A program made the position numbers and the translations under genes. Shown piece after piece: positions 1 through 10,195 of a stretch of 64,000 nucleotides of DNA (positions are counted from its first letter, which is position 1; each line of letters begins with the position of its first letter). The notes under the pieces are model-generated. The model saw only the letters and a list, made by a program, of their open reading frames with translations, did not search any database and was not told the DNA's origin. Source of the stretch: Rebecca billardiae RCC1528 (lineage: Eukaryota; Haptophyta); the NCBI GenBank assembly GCA_965240325.2, contig OZ251237.1, forward strand, positions 186,001-250,000, written 5' to 3'.

Positions 1-237
1 TTGAGCAGGCAGTGCCCCGGCAGCGCCGCCGCGGGCGCGTCATCCTCCACGCGCGCGGGCTGGTCGGGCCCATTGGAATTGCTGCACTTGGCGCACGCGA
101 ACACGCTGCCGAGCGCCTCGCACGTATTCACGGTCGGCAGCGCCGCCTCGGCGCAGGCGCCGCCGCCCTCGCGCCGCGCGCACGCGGCGTCGCACGACTC
201 GTCGCGCGCCGCCGCGACGAGCGTCCACGCCGCCTCC

Positions 238-269
<32 letters not shown>

Positions 270-1670
270 CGCCGCGACCTGCCCGCGCACGCGCGCGCGC
301 CCCGCCGCGAGCACGGCCTGCTTGCGCGGCTCACCCGCCGGCACCTTGCTGCCGTCGGCGGCGCGCAGCCCCTCGGCCCACTCGACGCGCGCAAAGGGCG
401 CGCCAAAGTAGCGCGCGCCGCCGACGCCGCGCACGCCGCCCTCCGGCCCCGACCCCGCGGCCGGCGCGTGCGGCTCGCACGGCCACACGTCGTCGGCAGG
501 GCACTCGTCGCGCTTGAACGTCTCCGCAGGCAGCAGCCAGTCGTAGAGCAGCTCGTAGCAGCGCGGCGTGTGCCGGTTGGGCGGCTGGCCGAGCGTGGAG
601 ACGTGGCCCACGTGGACGAAGACGTTCCACCGGTACGTGCGGTACGCGCGCCCCTCGGCGTACGCCCGCCCCGGCAGCCCCTGCCGCCGGTGCCACTCGC
701 CCGAGAACCATTCAAAGACCAGGTGGTCGGGCGGGCGGCGCTGAAAGTGCATGGCGAGGTGCTGCCGCAGGGAGGGCAGGTCGGCCGCGCGCAGCAGGAT
801 GCCGTTGAAGCCGTAGCTCGCGCGCAGCGCGATCCACCGCCCGTCCGCGCCGTCCAGCTCGCTCGCCCGGCGCACGAGGTGCGCCAGCGCCAGCAGCCCC
901 GAGGGGCACAGCAGCCAGTCGTCCTCCATCGCCACCACGAGCTCGGCAGGCGGCAGCGCGCCCGCGGCGCCGTGCGCGCGCTCGGCGGCGGCGAGCGTGC
1001 GCGCGCCGCCGTCGGCCGCATCGGGCCCCGCCTCCGACCCGCCGCCGACGCCGCCGCCCACCGCGCCCGCGTCCTCTGCGCGCGAGAGCGCCTCGACCAA
1101 GTCTGCGGTCTGCTGCTGCACGCTCGCCTTCACCTTCTTGTCCTTGGACGGGGTGAGGCCGAAGCGGCGCGCGGCGCCGACCTCGGCGAAGCGCACGAGT
1201 GGCTCCCCCGCGAACTCCGCCCGCGCGTCGACGAACGCCGCGTGCTCCGCCGGTCGCGCGTCGGTGCTGACGACGAGCACGTCGACGAGGCGGCGGAACG
1301 GGTCGGCGGGCGGCAGCTGCGCGAGCAGCGCGTCGAGGGTGGGCCGGAGGTAGTTGGCGCCGCCGGGGCGGGCGTGGGTGACCATGAGCACGCGGAGCCA
1401 CGTCGACTCGCGCGCCGCCACCTCCTGCCCCGCCGACGCGTGCAGCTGCTGCAGCAGGCCGCGCGCCGCCTCGGCCGCGCGCCGCGCGGCCGCGCCCGCC
1501 GCCTCGAGCTCGCGCGCGTTCGCGTGCGCGCGCACGAGCGCCTCGCGCGCGGCGGCGACGCCGTCGTCGCCCGCGAGCGGCTCGCCCGCCGCCCAGCTCC
1601 ACGCCGTGAGCAGCAGGAACGCGCTGAGCGTGAGCATCAGCGTGAGCATCAGCGTCAGCACGCGCGCCAT
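1..1670 (-). CDS. GnT-IV (MGAT4)-like glycosyltransferase with MGAT5-type Cys-rich tail, partial
   Basis: Reading from the ATG at 1670, the frame stays open to the window edge (about 556 codons, no stop seen), so the C-terminus is missing. The start gives a short cytoplasmic tail, a hydrophobic signal anchor at about residues 4-24 and an Ala-rich helical stem, as in Golgi type II transferases. The catalytic part carries an EDD triplet at about 249-251 (VVAMEDDW), followed by an FNG...LP..RQHL...F..RPPDHL stretch and an FVHVGHVSTLG motif near 352-361. These resemble the DXD-like motif and the QHVG motif of GT54 enzymes, which add beta-1,4-GlcNAc to N-glycan mannose. The last 75 residues are Cys-rich (C..AC....GGAC, then CAKC and GHC) and resemble the C-terminal module of MGAT5. 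The GT54 assignment is by motif only. A Golgi N-glycan role is inferred. Confidence 0.6.
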
Positions 1671-1827
1671 CGTGCGGCGGCGGCTCGCGCCGAGAGGCGT
1701 GCAGGCTCGCAAGCCGAGTCGTCAAGTGAGCCGTTTGGACGGTGGCGGGTTTGAGCAGCTGATCAGCAGGGCGGCGCGCGTTGGGAGGAGACGTCCGGAG
1801 GACCCCCCGGAGCCCCGCGGGCGAGGG
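1671..1827. promoter_or_regulatory. Shared divergent promoter region, 157 bp
   Basis: These bases lie between the ATGs of the glycosyltransferase (-) and the 2271-aa protein (+), so both 5' UTRs and promoters must fit here. No TATA box is visible. The element GCAGCTGAT lies at 1755-1763, about 85 bp from one start and 65 bp from the other. The same core recurs in two other divergent gaps. Confidence 0.4.
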
Positions 1828-3980
1828 ATGGGCTCGTCCTCGGACGAGACGTCGAGCAGCAGCGACGCGTCGTCGGACGAGACGTCCAGCAGCGACGACG
1901 ACACGAGCACTAGCAGCAGCGACGACGACGGCAGCGACGAGACGTCGAGCAGCAGCAGCGGTGACGAGAGCTCGAGCGATCACAGCAGCAGCAGCTCGAG
2001 CGCGCGGCACTCGCACTCGCGCTCGTCGAGCGGGCGGAGTACGGTGCTCGCCACGATCAAGATCAGCAAGGGCGACGGTGGCGGTGGCGGCGGCGCCCGC
2101 CGCCGGCGCGCGCGCGCGCGCCGGCCGCGCGCCGAGCAGGCGGCGGCGCGCGCGCCGTCGCCGCCGAGCAGCGGCAGCGAGGGCGCGAGCGAGGACGCGC
2201 GCGACGCGCACATGGAGCTGCTGCGACTGCAGCGCGAGCGCGAGCGCGAGAGCCGCCGCCGCCAGCGCGAGCGCGAGCGCCGCCGCCGCCAGCGCGACGC
2301 GGAACGACTGCGCGAGCTGGCGGGCTGGGCGCGCGAGGCGGATGCGGACTCGGAGGCGGAGGCGGCGGCGGAGGAGGCGGCGGAGGCGGAGGCGGAGCGC
2401 GACGCGGCGCGCGCGGGCTGGGGCGGCGCGCTGCGCCGACGCGCGCCGCCCGCGCGCCCGCCGCGGCCGGCCGCGCGCCCGCCGCCGCCGCCGCTGCCAC
2501 CGCCGCACACCTTTGATGGTGCCGGCGCCGGCGCCGGCTCGGCCGCGGCGGCCGCGGCGCGTCCGCACGCGCGGCGCGCGGCGCAGGCGAGCGAGGCCGC
2601 GGCCGCGCTGCGCGCCGCGGCGGCCGACCCGACCGTCGACCTCGTCGAGCCGAGCGCGCGGCTGCACGCGCTCCGCGCCGAGCTCGACGCGGCCGCGCGC
2701 GCGCTCGGCGCCGCGCCGGCGCCAGCGGTGGCGGCGGGCGCGGCTGAGCTGCATGCGCGCGGCGCGGCGGTAGCGGCGGCGCTCGAGCTCGCGGCGCAGG
2801 GCGAGCGCGAGCAGGCGGCGGCGGTGCTCGCCGACGTGGCGGCGGCCGAGCGCACCGCCGCGGACGCCGCCGCCGCGCGCGCCGTCGCCGCGGCCAACAA
2901 CGCCGCGCCCGCGCCGCCGCCGGCGGCGCAGCCGGCCGCGCCGCCGCCAGCGGCGCCGCAGCAGCCGCAGCACGAGCCGCCGCCGCCCGCGCCCGCGCCG
3001 CAGCCGCAGCCGCAGCCGCCAGCACAGCCCCCGCCGCCGCCGCCCGCACAGCCGCCGCCGCGGCCGCCCGCGCCGCCCGCGCCGCCCGCGCCCGGAGACG
3101 TGGAGGCAGCGCTGGGCGCGCTCGAGAGCGGAGCGCGCGCGGCGTCGGAGCACGCGGCGCGCGGGCAGCTGGTGCGCGCGGCGCGCACGCTGGTGGCGTG
3201 CGTGGCGGTGGCGCGCGCGGCGGCGGGCGAGCTCCCGCCCAACGCGGCCGGGCGGGCCGCCGACTACGCCGCCGCGCTCGCGCGCGCGCAGCTGGCACGC
3301 GAGTGGGCGGACGCGGGCGACGCCGCGGCCGTGCGCGCCGCGCTCGCCGGCGTGGCGGGCGCGGCGCCGAGCGCGCCGCCGCCTGCCGCGGCGGCGACGC
3401 CGGCGGCGGCGGCGGTGGCGCGCTCGGCGCAGCACGCGGCGCCGCCGCCCGCGCCGCCCGCGGCGCAGACGGCGCAGGCCGACGCCGACGCCGCCGAGGC
3501 GCGCGCCGCGCTGCTCGACGCGCGCGCCGCCGCGGAGGCCGCCGCGGCCGCTGCGGCCGAGTCGGCGCGCGCCGCGGCCGCGGACCGCGCCGCGGCCGCG
3601 GCCGAGCTCGAGGCGGCGGCACAGCGCGCGGCGGAGGCGGCGGCGGCGGCGACGGTCGCCATGCCGCAGGTGCGCGCCGCGACGCGGCTGCTGCGCGAGC
3701 CCTCCGCGCACAACCTCCACGCCGCCGCCGCCGTCGTGCAGCAGGCGATGGCGCAGGTCGACGCGACGCCGCCGCCGCCCTCGGCCGCGGCGCGGCGCGC
3801 GTCGCTCGGCGCGCGGCCGCGCGCGCGCTCGCTCGCGGCGCTCGGCGGCGGCGGCGGGAGCGGCGGCGGGGCGCGGGGCGCGCCGGAGCGCGCGCGCACC
3901 CTCGCCGCGCTGCGCCCCGCCGGCGCCGCCGACGCCGCTCGCCGCCGCGGCAGCACCGCCGCCCTCGCCGAGGGCAGCGG

Positions 3981-4015
<35 letters not shown>

Positions 4016-6899
4016 TCGACGGCGGCGGCGACGGCGGCGGCGACGGCGGCGGCGCGTCGGCGCGGAGCGACGGCTCGGCGGCGGCGCCGTCGAGCGGCGG
4101 CGGCGACTCCGCGGCGGGCGGCGGCGAGGCGTTGGAGGAGGCGCTGGCGCGCATCGCCGCGCTCGAGGAGCAGGTGCGCGGCGCCGCCGCGGCCGCCGCT
4201 ACGCCGCCCTCGCCCGCCGCCGGCTCGGCCGCAGGCGGCGGCGGCGCGCGCGCGGCCGCGGGCGCGCCCGCGGGCGCGCCCGCGTCGGCGGCTGCGCTCG
4301 CGCGACGCGCGTCGCGCGCCGGCTCGGACGCCGGCGCGCCCGCCGCCGGCGCGCCCGCGGATGCGGCGTCGGCGCCGCGCGGCCGCGCGCACCTCCGCCT
4401 CCCGGCCGCCGCCGCGCTCGCCTCGTGGGCCGCGGCCGCGCAGGAGCGCGCCTTCGCCACCGACCGAGCCTACACCGCCCTGGCCGCGGGCGCGCGCGCC
4501 TCGGCGGTGCTGGGCTTGCTCGAGGCGGCGACGCGCGCGCACGAGCTGGCGGAGGCGGCGTACGGCGCGGGTGGCGGCGCTGTCGCCGCCGCGCCCGCCG
4601 CCGACGTCCCCGCCGCCGACGCCTCCGCCGCGCCCGCCGCCGAGCCCGCCGCGCGCGCGCGCGCGCTCGGCGCGCACCGCGCGTGGGCGGCGGTCGCGAG
4701 CGCGGCGGCGCTCGCGCTGCGGGCCGGGAGCGGCGAGGCGGCGCTGGGCGCGCTGGCGGCGGCGCGCGACGGCGCGCTGGACGCGCTGGACGAGGCGGAG
4801 GCGGCGGTGGAGGAGGCGCACGCCGGCGGCGAGGCGCCCGCCGCCGCGCCCACCCTCGCGCCGCCCTGGGCCGACAGCGCCGCCGAGGCGCGCTTTGCGC
4901 ATCTGCGCGCGCTGCGGCGCGCGGCGCGGCTGCTGCAGCGAGGCGACGCGGACGCGGCGCGGCGCGCGCTGCTCGCGGCGGAGGCGGAGGGGCGCGTGGC
5001 GGTGGACGCGGCGGCGGCGGCGGCGGTGGCGGCGGAGCGCGGCGCGGGCATCGCGGAGGAGGCCGCCGCCGCCGCCGCCGCCGAGCGCCCCGCCGCCGCC
5101 GCGCCCGCTGCGCCCGCGCCCGCGCCCGCCGCCTCGGCTTCGCGCGAGCCGACGCCGCCGCGCGCCGCGCCCGCCGCGCCGCGCGCCGCGCCCTCGTCGC
5201 GCTCGCTGTGGGCGGGGCGCACCGCGGCGGCGGACGCGGCGGCGACGGACGCGGCGGCGGCGGGCACGCTCGAGCGCGCGCACGCCGCGCTCGGCGCGTC
5301 GGACGACGACGCCGCCGCCGCCGAGCTCGGCGCGTTTGCGCGCGCCGCGACGCGGCGCGCGCGCGCGCTCGCCGACGGCTCGCGCGCTGACGGCATGTGG
5401 CGCGCGGCCGAGCGCGCGCTGCACGCGGCGACGCTGCTCGGCGCGGGCGAGCGCGCGCACGCGCGGCAGGCGGTGGCCGAGCTGCTCGCGCGCGACGGCG
5501 TCGCGCGCGCCGCGGGCGGCGACGCCGCGGCCGACGCGGGCGCGCGCGCGCGCGCGCCGCCGCCGCGAACGGTGCGCGTGCGCGGCGCGCTGCGCGCCGC
5601 CGCGCGCGCGATCGGCGCCCTGAGCGAGCGCGGCGGCGGCGGCGGCGCGGCGGGCGGCGAGGCGGAGGAGGCGGCGGCGCTCGAGGTGCGCGCGCAGCTC
5701 GCGGCGGTGGCGGAGGTGGCCAGCGCCGCGGCGGAGGAGATGGCGCTCGACGCCAGCCGACGCGCCGACGCGCTCGCCGCCCTGCGCGCAGCCGACGCGG
5801 CGCGCGTGTGCGCGCGCGCGCTCGCGCGCGGCGAGCCCGCGGCGGCGCGGCGCGCGCTCGCCGCCGCGCTCGCCGCGGGCGTGCCCGACACGGTGCAGCC
5901 GCCGTCGGCGGAGCGCGCGCTCGCCGTCGCGATCGCGCGCGTCGTCGCCGGCGACCTCGACGGCGCTGCCGTGCGCCTCGCAGGCCTGGCCGAGGTGGCG
6001 CGCGCGCGCGTTCGCGCGAGCGGCGCGGACGCGCGCGCGCGCGCGGGCGCGGGCGACGGCGGGCGCGGGCGCGGCGGCGATTCGGACGGCGGCGGCGGCG
6101 CGGACGGCGGCGCGGACGAGCTGCCGCACGCCGAGGCGCTCGCCGCCGCCGCGCGCGCGTGCGTCGACGGCGACGCCGAGAGCGCGCTGCGCGCGCTCGG
6201 CGCCGCTTCCGACGCCCGCGCCGGTCGATCGCTCGCAGGTGCGCTGCGCAACGCGGCGCAGCTGCTGCCCGCGCTGGGCGGCGCCGAGCGGAGCGCGCGG
6301 CTGCAGGCGGTGGCGGCGCACGCGCGCGCGATGAGCGCGGGCGTGCCCGCGCACGTCGCCGCGCGCGCGGCGCGCGAGGCCCTGCGCCAGAGCGCTGCGG
6401 GCGACCCAGTCGCCGCCGCCGCCACACTCGACGCCGCCGCGGCCGCGCTCGCTGACGAGCAGGAGGAGCCGCCGTGGGCGGGGGCGCGCGCGCCGAGCGG
6501 CGGCGGCGGCGGCGGCAGCCGACTCGGGAGCGTCGGCGCTGGCGGCGGCGCCGCCGATCACGCGAGCGTGGGCGCCGCCGAGGAGTGGGCCGCGCTGCCG
6601 CCCGAGGGCGGCGCGCACGCCGGCGGCACGGTGGGCGCGCGCCTCGCGCTCGCGCTGCTGCGGCGCGGCGACGCCGCAGAGGCGGCGGAGCAGCTGAGGT
6701 CGGCGATTGCGGAGGCGGTGGCCGCCGCCGCCGCGGGCCGCGCCGCGCCCGCGAGCGCGGACGGCGATGCCGGCGCGGAGGGCGCGGCGCCGGGCAGCGC
6801 GGCGCACACGCCGCGCGGCCTCAGCGCGGACGGCACGCGCAGCGATCGCTCCTCCGCGTCGTCGCTCCGCGGCGCGCCCGGCGCCGAGCGCGCGAGCGC

Positions 6900-6931
<32 letters not shown>

Positions 6932-8774
6932 CTGCCGACGCGGAGGAGGGCGGCGCGGCCGGCGGCGCGCGCGTGTGGGCGCAGGTGGGCGCGATGCGCC
7001 GTGCGCTCGCGCTCGCGCGGCGCGGCGACGCCTCGGGCGCGGCCGCCGAGCTCGAGGCTGCGCACGTGCGGCCCTCGGCGGCGTTTGGCGGCGGCGCGTC
7101 GCCGGCCGGCTCGAGCGGCGGCGGCGCGGCGGGCAGCCGGCTGCGCGCCGTGCGCGCGGCCACCACCGCCGTCGGCGCCTCGCTGTGGCTGGCGCGCGTG
7201 CGCCCGGCGGTGGCGGAGGCGGCGGAGGCGCTGGCCGGCGGCAGCCCGGAGCGCGCGTGGCGCGCTCTGCAAGCCGCGGTCCAGCTTGCCGTCGGCGCGG
7301 CGCTCGAGGCCGCGGCGGACACGCGCGACGGCGGGCGAGGCTCGGAGCAGGCGTGGGCGCACGTGCGCGGGCTCGTCGCCGCGTCGCGCGTGCTGCACGC
7401 GGGGCGCGCCGCCGCCGCGCTCGAGCGCGTGGCGCGCGTGCTGCACGAGCTGGACCACCCGGCCGCGGCGGCGGCGGCGGCGGGACAGCCGCCGCAGCAG
7501 CACGCGCCGCACGGCCCACCGCCGCTCGAGCCGCTGGAGCAGCAGCCGCAGCCGCTGGCGCCGCGCTCGCCGCCGGTCGCGCAGCCGCACTCGCCGCCGC
7601 CAGCGCAGCAGCAGGCGCGGCCGCAGCAGCCGCAGCCGCAGCCGCCGCACGCCGGCCTCGCGCCCGCGCCGCACGCGCCCCCGGCGCCCGCATCGGCCGA
7701 CGCTCCGCATGTCTCCCGCGCGGGCCTGCTGCTGGGCGCGACCGCGCACGTGCGCAACGGCGCGATGGGCGCGGCGCTCGGCGCGCTCGACGCGCTCCGC
7801 GCGTGGCACGAGCGCGACGCCCACGTGCGCGCACGCGCGCCCACCCCGCGCGCGCCCTGCTGCGCGCGGCCGCCCGCGCCGCCGCCTCGCGCCGCTCACC
7901 GCGAGCGCCACGCCCGCGCCCGGCGGCCCGCGCCGCGCCGCGCGCGCCGCCGCAGGCCGCGCTCGCCGTGCGCACCGACGCGGCCGCACACGGCATGAGC
8001 GCCGCCGGCGGCTCGGCGCACCTCGAGCTCTCGCGCGCGGGACGCGTCGCGCGCGCGGCCGAGCTGCTGCGGCAAGGACGGCTCGAGGCGGCGCTGCGTG
8101 CGCTGGAGGCGCTCCGCGCGGAGGCGCTCGCCGAGGACGACGAGGAGGAGGGCGAGGGCGGCGCGCGTGCCGCCGGCGGCGCCGCGCACGATGACGGCGC
8201 GGGCGCGCGCGCGGCGCACGCCGCGCCGCGCGCCGCGCCGAGCAGGCCGCCGGTGCAGCAGCCGCAGCCGCCGGCGCCGCGCTCGCCGCCGGTCGCGCAG
8301 CCGCACTCGCCGCCGCCAGCGCAGCAGCAGGCGCGGCCGCAGCAGCCGCAGCCGTTGGAGCACGCCAAGCCGCCGCCGCAGCACACGCCGCCGCAGCCGC
8401 AGCCGCCGCCGCAGCAGCCCGCCGAGCTGCGCCGCGCGAGCACCGCCTCCGCCTCGCCGCACGCCCTCCAGCGCGCGCCCCTCGAGCCGCTGCAGCCGCG
8501 TTCGCACCCCGCGGGCTCGCCCGCTTCGGGCGTGTCTACGCGCCCCGCCTCGGCGGCGCGCGCGACCGCAGGCGTCGACGCCGGCGTCGACGCCGGCGTC
8601 GACGCCGGCGTCGACGGCGGCGCGGGCACCGACATGGGCGTGGGCACGGGCCCCGAGGCGGCGCACGTCGGCACGGGCACGGAGCAGTACGCGCGCGGCT
8701 TCCGCGCAGACCTGCTGTCGGGCGCCTACTCGGAGGACGAGCTCGTCGAGAAGGCGTTGCGCGCGCTCCGCTGA
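1828..8774 (+). CDS. 2271-aa Ala-rich helical-repeat protein with acidic Ser N-terminus
   Basis: Two exons are inferred: 1828-7824 and 7956-8774. The intron (131 bp, phase 0) starts GTGCGCGCAC, has CTCAC inside and ends CCGCAG. Joining restores one frame that closes at 8774. Residues 1-70 are a Ser/Asp/Glu tract like a casein-kinase-2 substrate region. Residues of about 125-170 are an Arg/Glu single-helix or coiled-coil stretch (RERERESRRRQRER). Most of the rest repeats a loose 30-40-residue helical pattern such as ARALARGEPAAARRALAAAL and RAAELLRQGRLEAALRAL, interrupted by Pro/Gln linkers and poly-Asp. This resembles a degenerate TPR/Sel1-like alpha solenoid, so a scaffold role is plausible but unproven. 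I do not recognise the family. It shares its 5' region with the gene on the other strand. Confidence 0.6.
7557..7638 (+). repeat. Pro/Gln-linker direct repeat, copy 1 (copy 2 at 8273-8354)
   Basis: An 82-bp block encoding APRSPPVAQPHSPPPAQQQ is repeated identically at 8273-8354, once in each exon, on either side of the intron of the 2271-aa gene. It looks like an intragenic duplication of a Pro/Gln linker together with its neighbouring helical repeat. Confidence 0.8.
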
Positions 8775-9078
8775 CGATCGTCCGCCTCAGGCCACTGACG
8801 GCGGGCTCGCCAGGGCTCCGCAGACAGCATTGCCGACGCGACGGATCGCGCGACTACAGGAGCTATTACAGCGAGTCCGATGCTGCCAGTGATATGATAT
8901 GTGCAACGATGATGACTCGATCTACTACTGTGAGCGTATGTACTGATATTGACGAGAGCTGATGCGCGCATTATATATATATATATAGTATGATATGCAT
9001 GTCATCATGCATCAGCAGTCGTCAGCAGCTACACCACTGCGCGCTGCTGTGACAGATGAGTCGCCATCATCCTCAGCG
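8775..9078. other. Convergent intergenic region
   Basis: These 304 bp separate the stop codons of the 2271-aa gene and RRP41. They are clearly AT-richer than the genes and contain a short (TA)n run near 8972-8987 followed by GATATGCATGTCATCATGCATC palindromic sequence. They presumably hold both 3' UTRs. No other gene is seen. Confidence 0.6.
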
Positions 9079-9846
9079 TCAGCCATCGATGGCCCCGCCC
9101 GGCGCGGTGCACAGCGCCGCCATGTGCGCGCGCACGACGCTGTCGAGGTGGTCGTGCACCTTCTTGATGCCGGAGAGCACGAGCGCGAGCGCCTCGGCGA
9201 GCAGCTCGAGCGGCATGGCCGCCGACAGGTGCGTGAGCAGCACGCGCTCCGACTTGGGCGCGAGCGCCACCGTGAGCTCCGCGCCCGCGCCGTCCTCGGC
9301 GGCGCTCACGTCGACGAGCAGCGTGCCGCCGACGTGGCCGACCGAGCACGCGCACGCGTAGTCGCGCAGCGCGATGCCGGCGTCGACGAGCGCGAGCGTC
9401 GTGGCGTTGATGCACGCCGCGCGCACGCCGCCGTCCACCTGCGCGATCCGCAGCCGGATCGCGATGTGCGAGCCCGGGTAGAGGTGCGAGAGGATGAGAG
9501 CGTCGAAGGTCTGCTCGACCATGCTGCCGAGCTCGGTGAGCATGCGGTCGCCGCGGCCGCGGACGGTCCACTCGCCCGCGGCGAACGCGGCCATGGTCAC
9601 CTCGACCGACAGGGCCGCGCGGTCGTGGTGCGTCCGGCCGCGCGCGGCCTCGGCCGGGCCGTGCACCGACGCGCGCACGCGCGTGTTGCCCATCCCGACG
9701 GACGCCGTGCCGTCCGCGCTGCCGTCGGCGGTCTCGATCTCGCACACGAGCCGCCGGATCTCCTCCTGGCGCCGCCCGTCCGCGCGCAGGCCCTCGGGGT
9801 TGAGGTGCTCATGCCTGCCCGGTCGTGCCGCAAGCGCCGCCGCCAT
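9079..9846 (-). CDS. RRP41: Exosome complex subunit RRP41 (RNase PH fold)
   Basis: This single-exon protein has 255 aa, close to the usual length of about 245 aa. The ATG at 9846 is chosen because homology begins just after it (NPEGLRADGRR, the family's opening motif). It then follows RRP41 order: GNTRVRASVHGP, the FAAGEW..RGRGDR..TELG..VEQTF segment, QVDGGVRAACINATTLALVDAGI, the CACSVGHVGGTLLVDVSAAED turn, and a helical C-terminus. RRP41 is one of six RNase PH-like ring subunits of the nuclear and cytoplasmic 3'-5' RNA exosome. The acidic pair in the DVSAAED segment is Glu-Asp, as in plant proteins, which retain phosphorolytic activity. The gene lies head-to-head with the P4H-TTL fusion gene. 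Confidence 0.9.
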   Translation of the reverse strand: MAAALAARPGRHEHLNPEGLRADGRRQEEIRRLVCEIETADGSADGTASVGMGNTRVRASVHGPAEAARGRTHHDRAALSVEVTMAAFAAGEWTVRGRGDRMLTELGSMVEQTFDALILSHLYPGSHIAIRLRIAQVDGGVRAACINATTLALVDAGIALRDYACACSVGHVGGTLLVDVSAAEDGAGAELTVALAPKSERVLLTHLSAAMPLELLAEALALVLSGIKKVHDHLDSVVRAHMAALCTAPGGAIDG

Positions 9847-10195
9847 CGTAGCGGTCACGCGAGCTCGTCGGGACGCACTGGCCCGGTACCCAGCCGAGAT
9901 GAAAAGTGCAGAGGTGCGGGTCAACCTCGGCAGCTGATTCGTCCACCCAAGTCTGACCTTTCGCTTCTGGACGAGTGCCTGGAGGAGAATCTCGAGAATC
10001 TTGCGCGCATGCACTGGGCATCTGATGGGGAGAGGCTACCCAAGACTCGCACGCGACCTCTGAGCGGGCCTCTGCAGTGGGTTAACCAATCAGAGGGCGT
10101 GGGTTCACAGGGTGGTGCCGCCACCCTCGAACTGCTTGGACTCCGCCGCAAGCGCCGTCGTTGCGTATCGCGCTGAGCCCCGAGCAGACGGCGCC
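9847..10195. promoter_or_regulatory. Divergent promoter region between RRP41 and the P4H fusion gene
   Basis: The 349-bp gap between the two start codons contains GGCAGCTGATT at 9929-9939 and a CCAAT box at 10086-10090 (AACCAATCAG). The CCAAT box lies about 106 bp before the preferred P4H ATG, which supports the ATG at 10196 over an in-frame one at 10112. Transcription starts are not visible. Confidence 0.4.

Noticed and set aside
12-1754. A 580-codon plus-strand frame over the glycosyltransferase gene
   Set aside because: Antisense shadow. The minus strand has the recognisable motifs and a signal anchor.
712-7989. A 2425-codon open frame on the minus strand
   Set aside because: It is the antisense of the 2271-aa gene. 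With GC-only codons stops are rare, and its Arg-rich low-complexity product has no domains or introns. The plus-strand model has an organised protein and a splice site.
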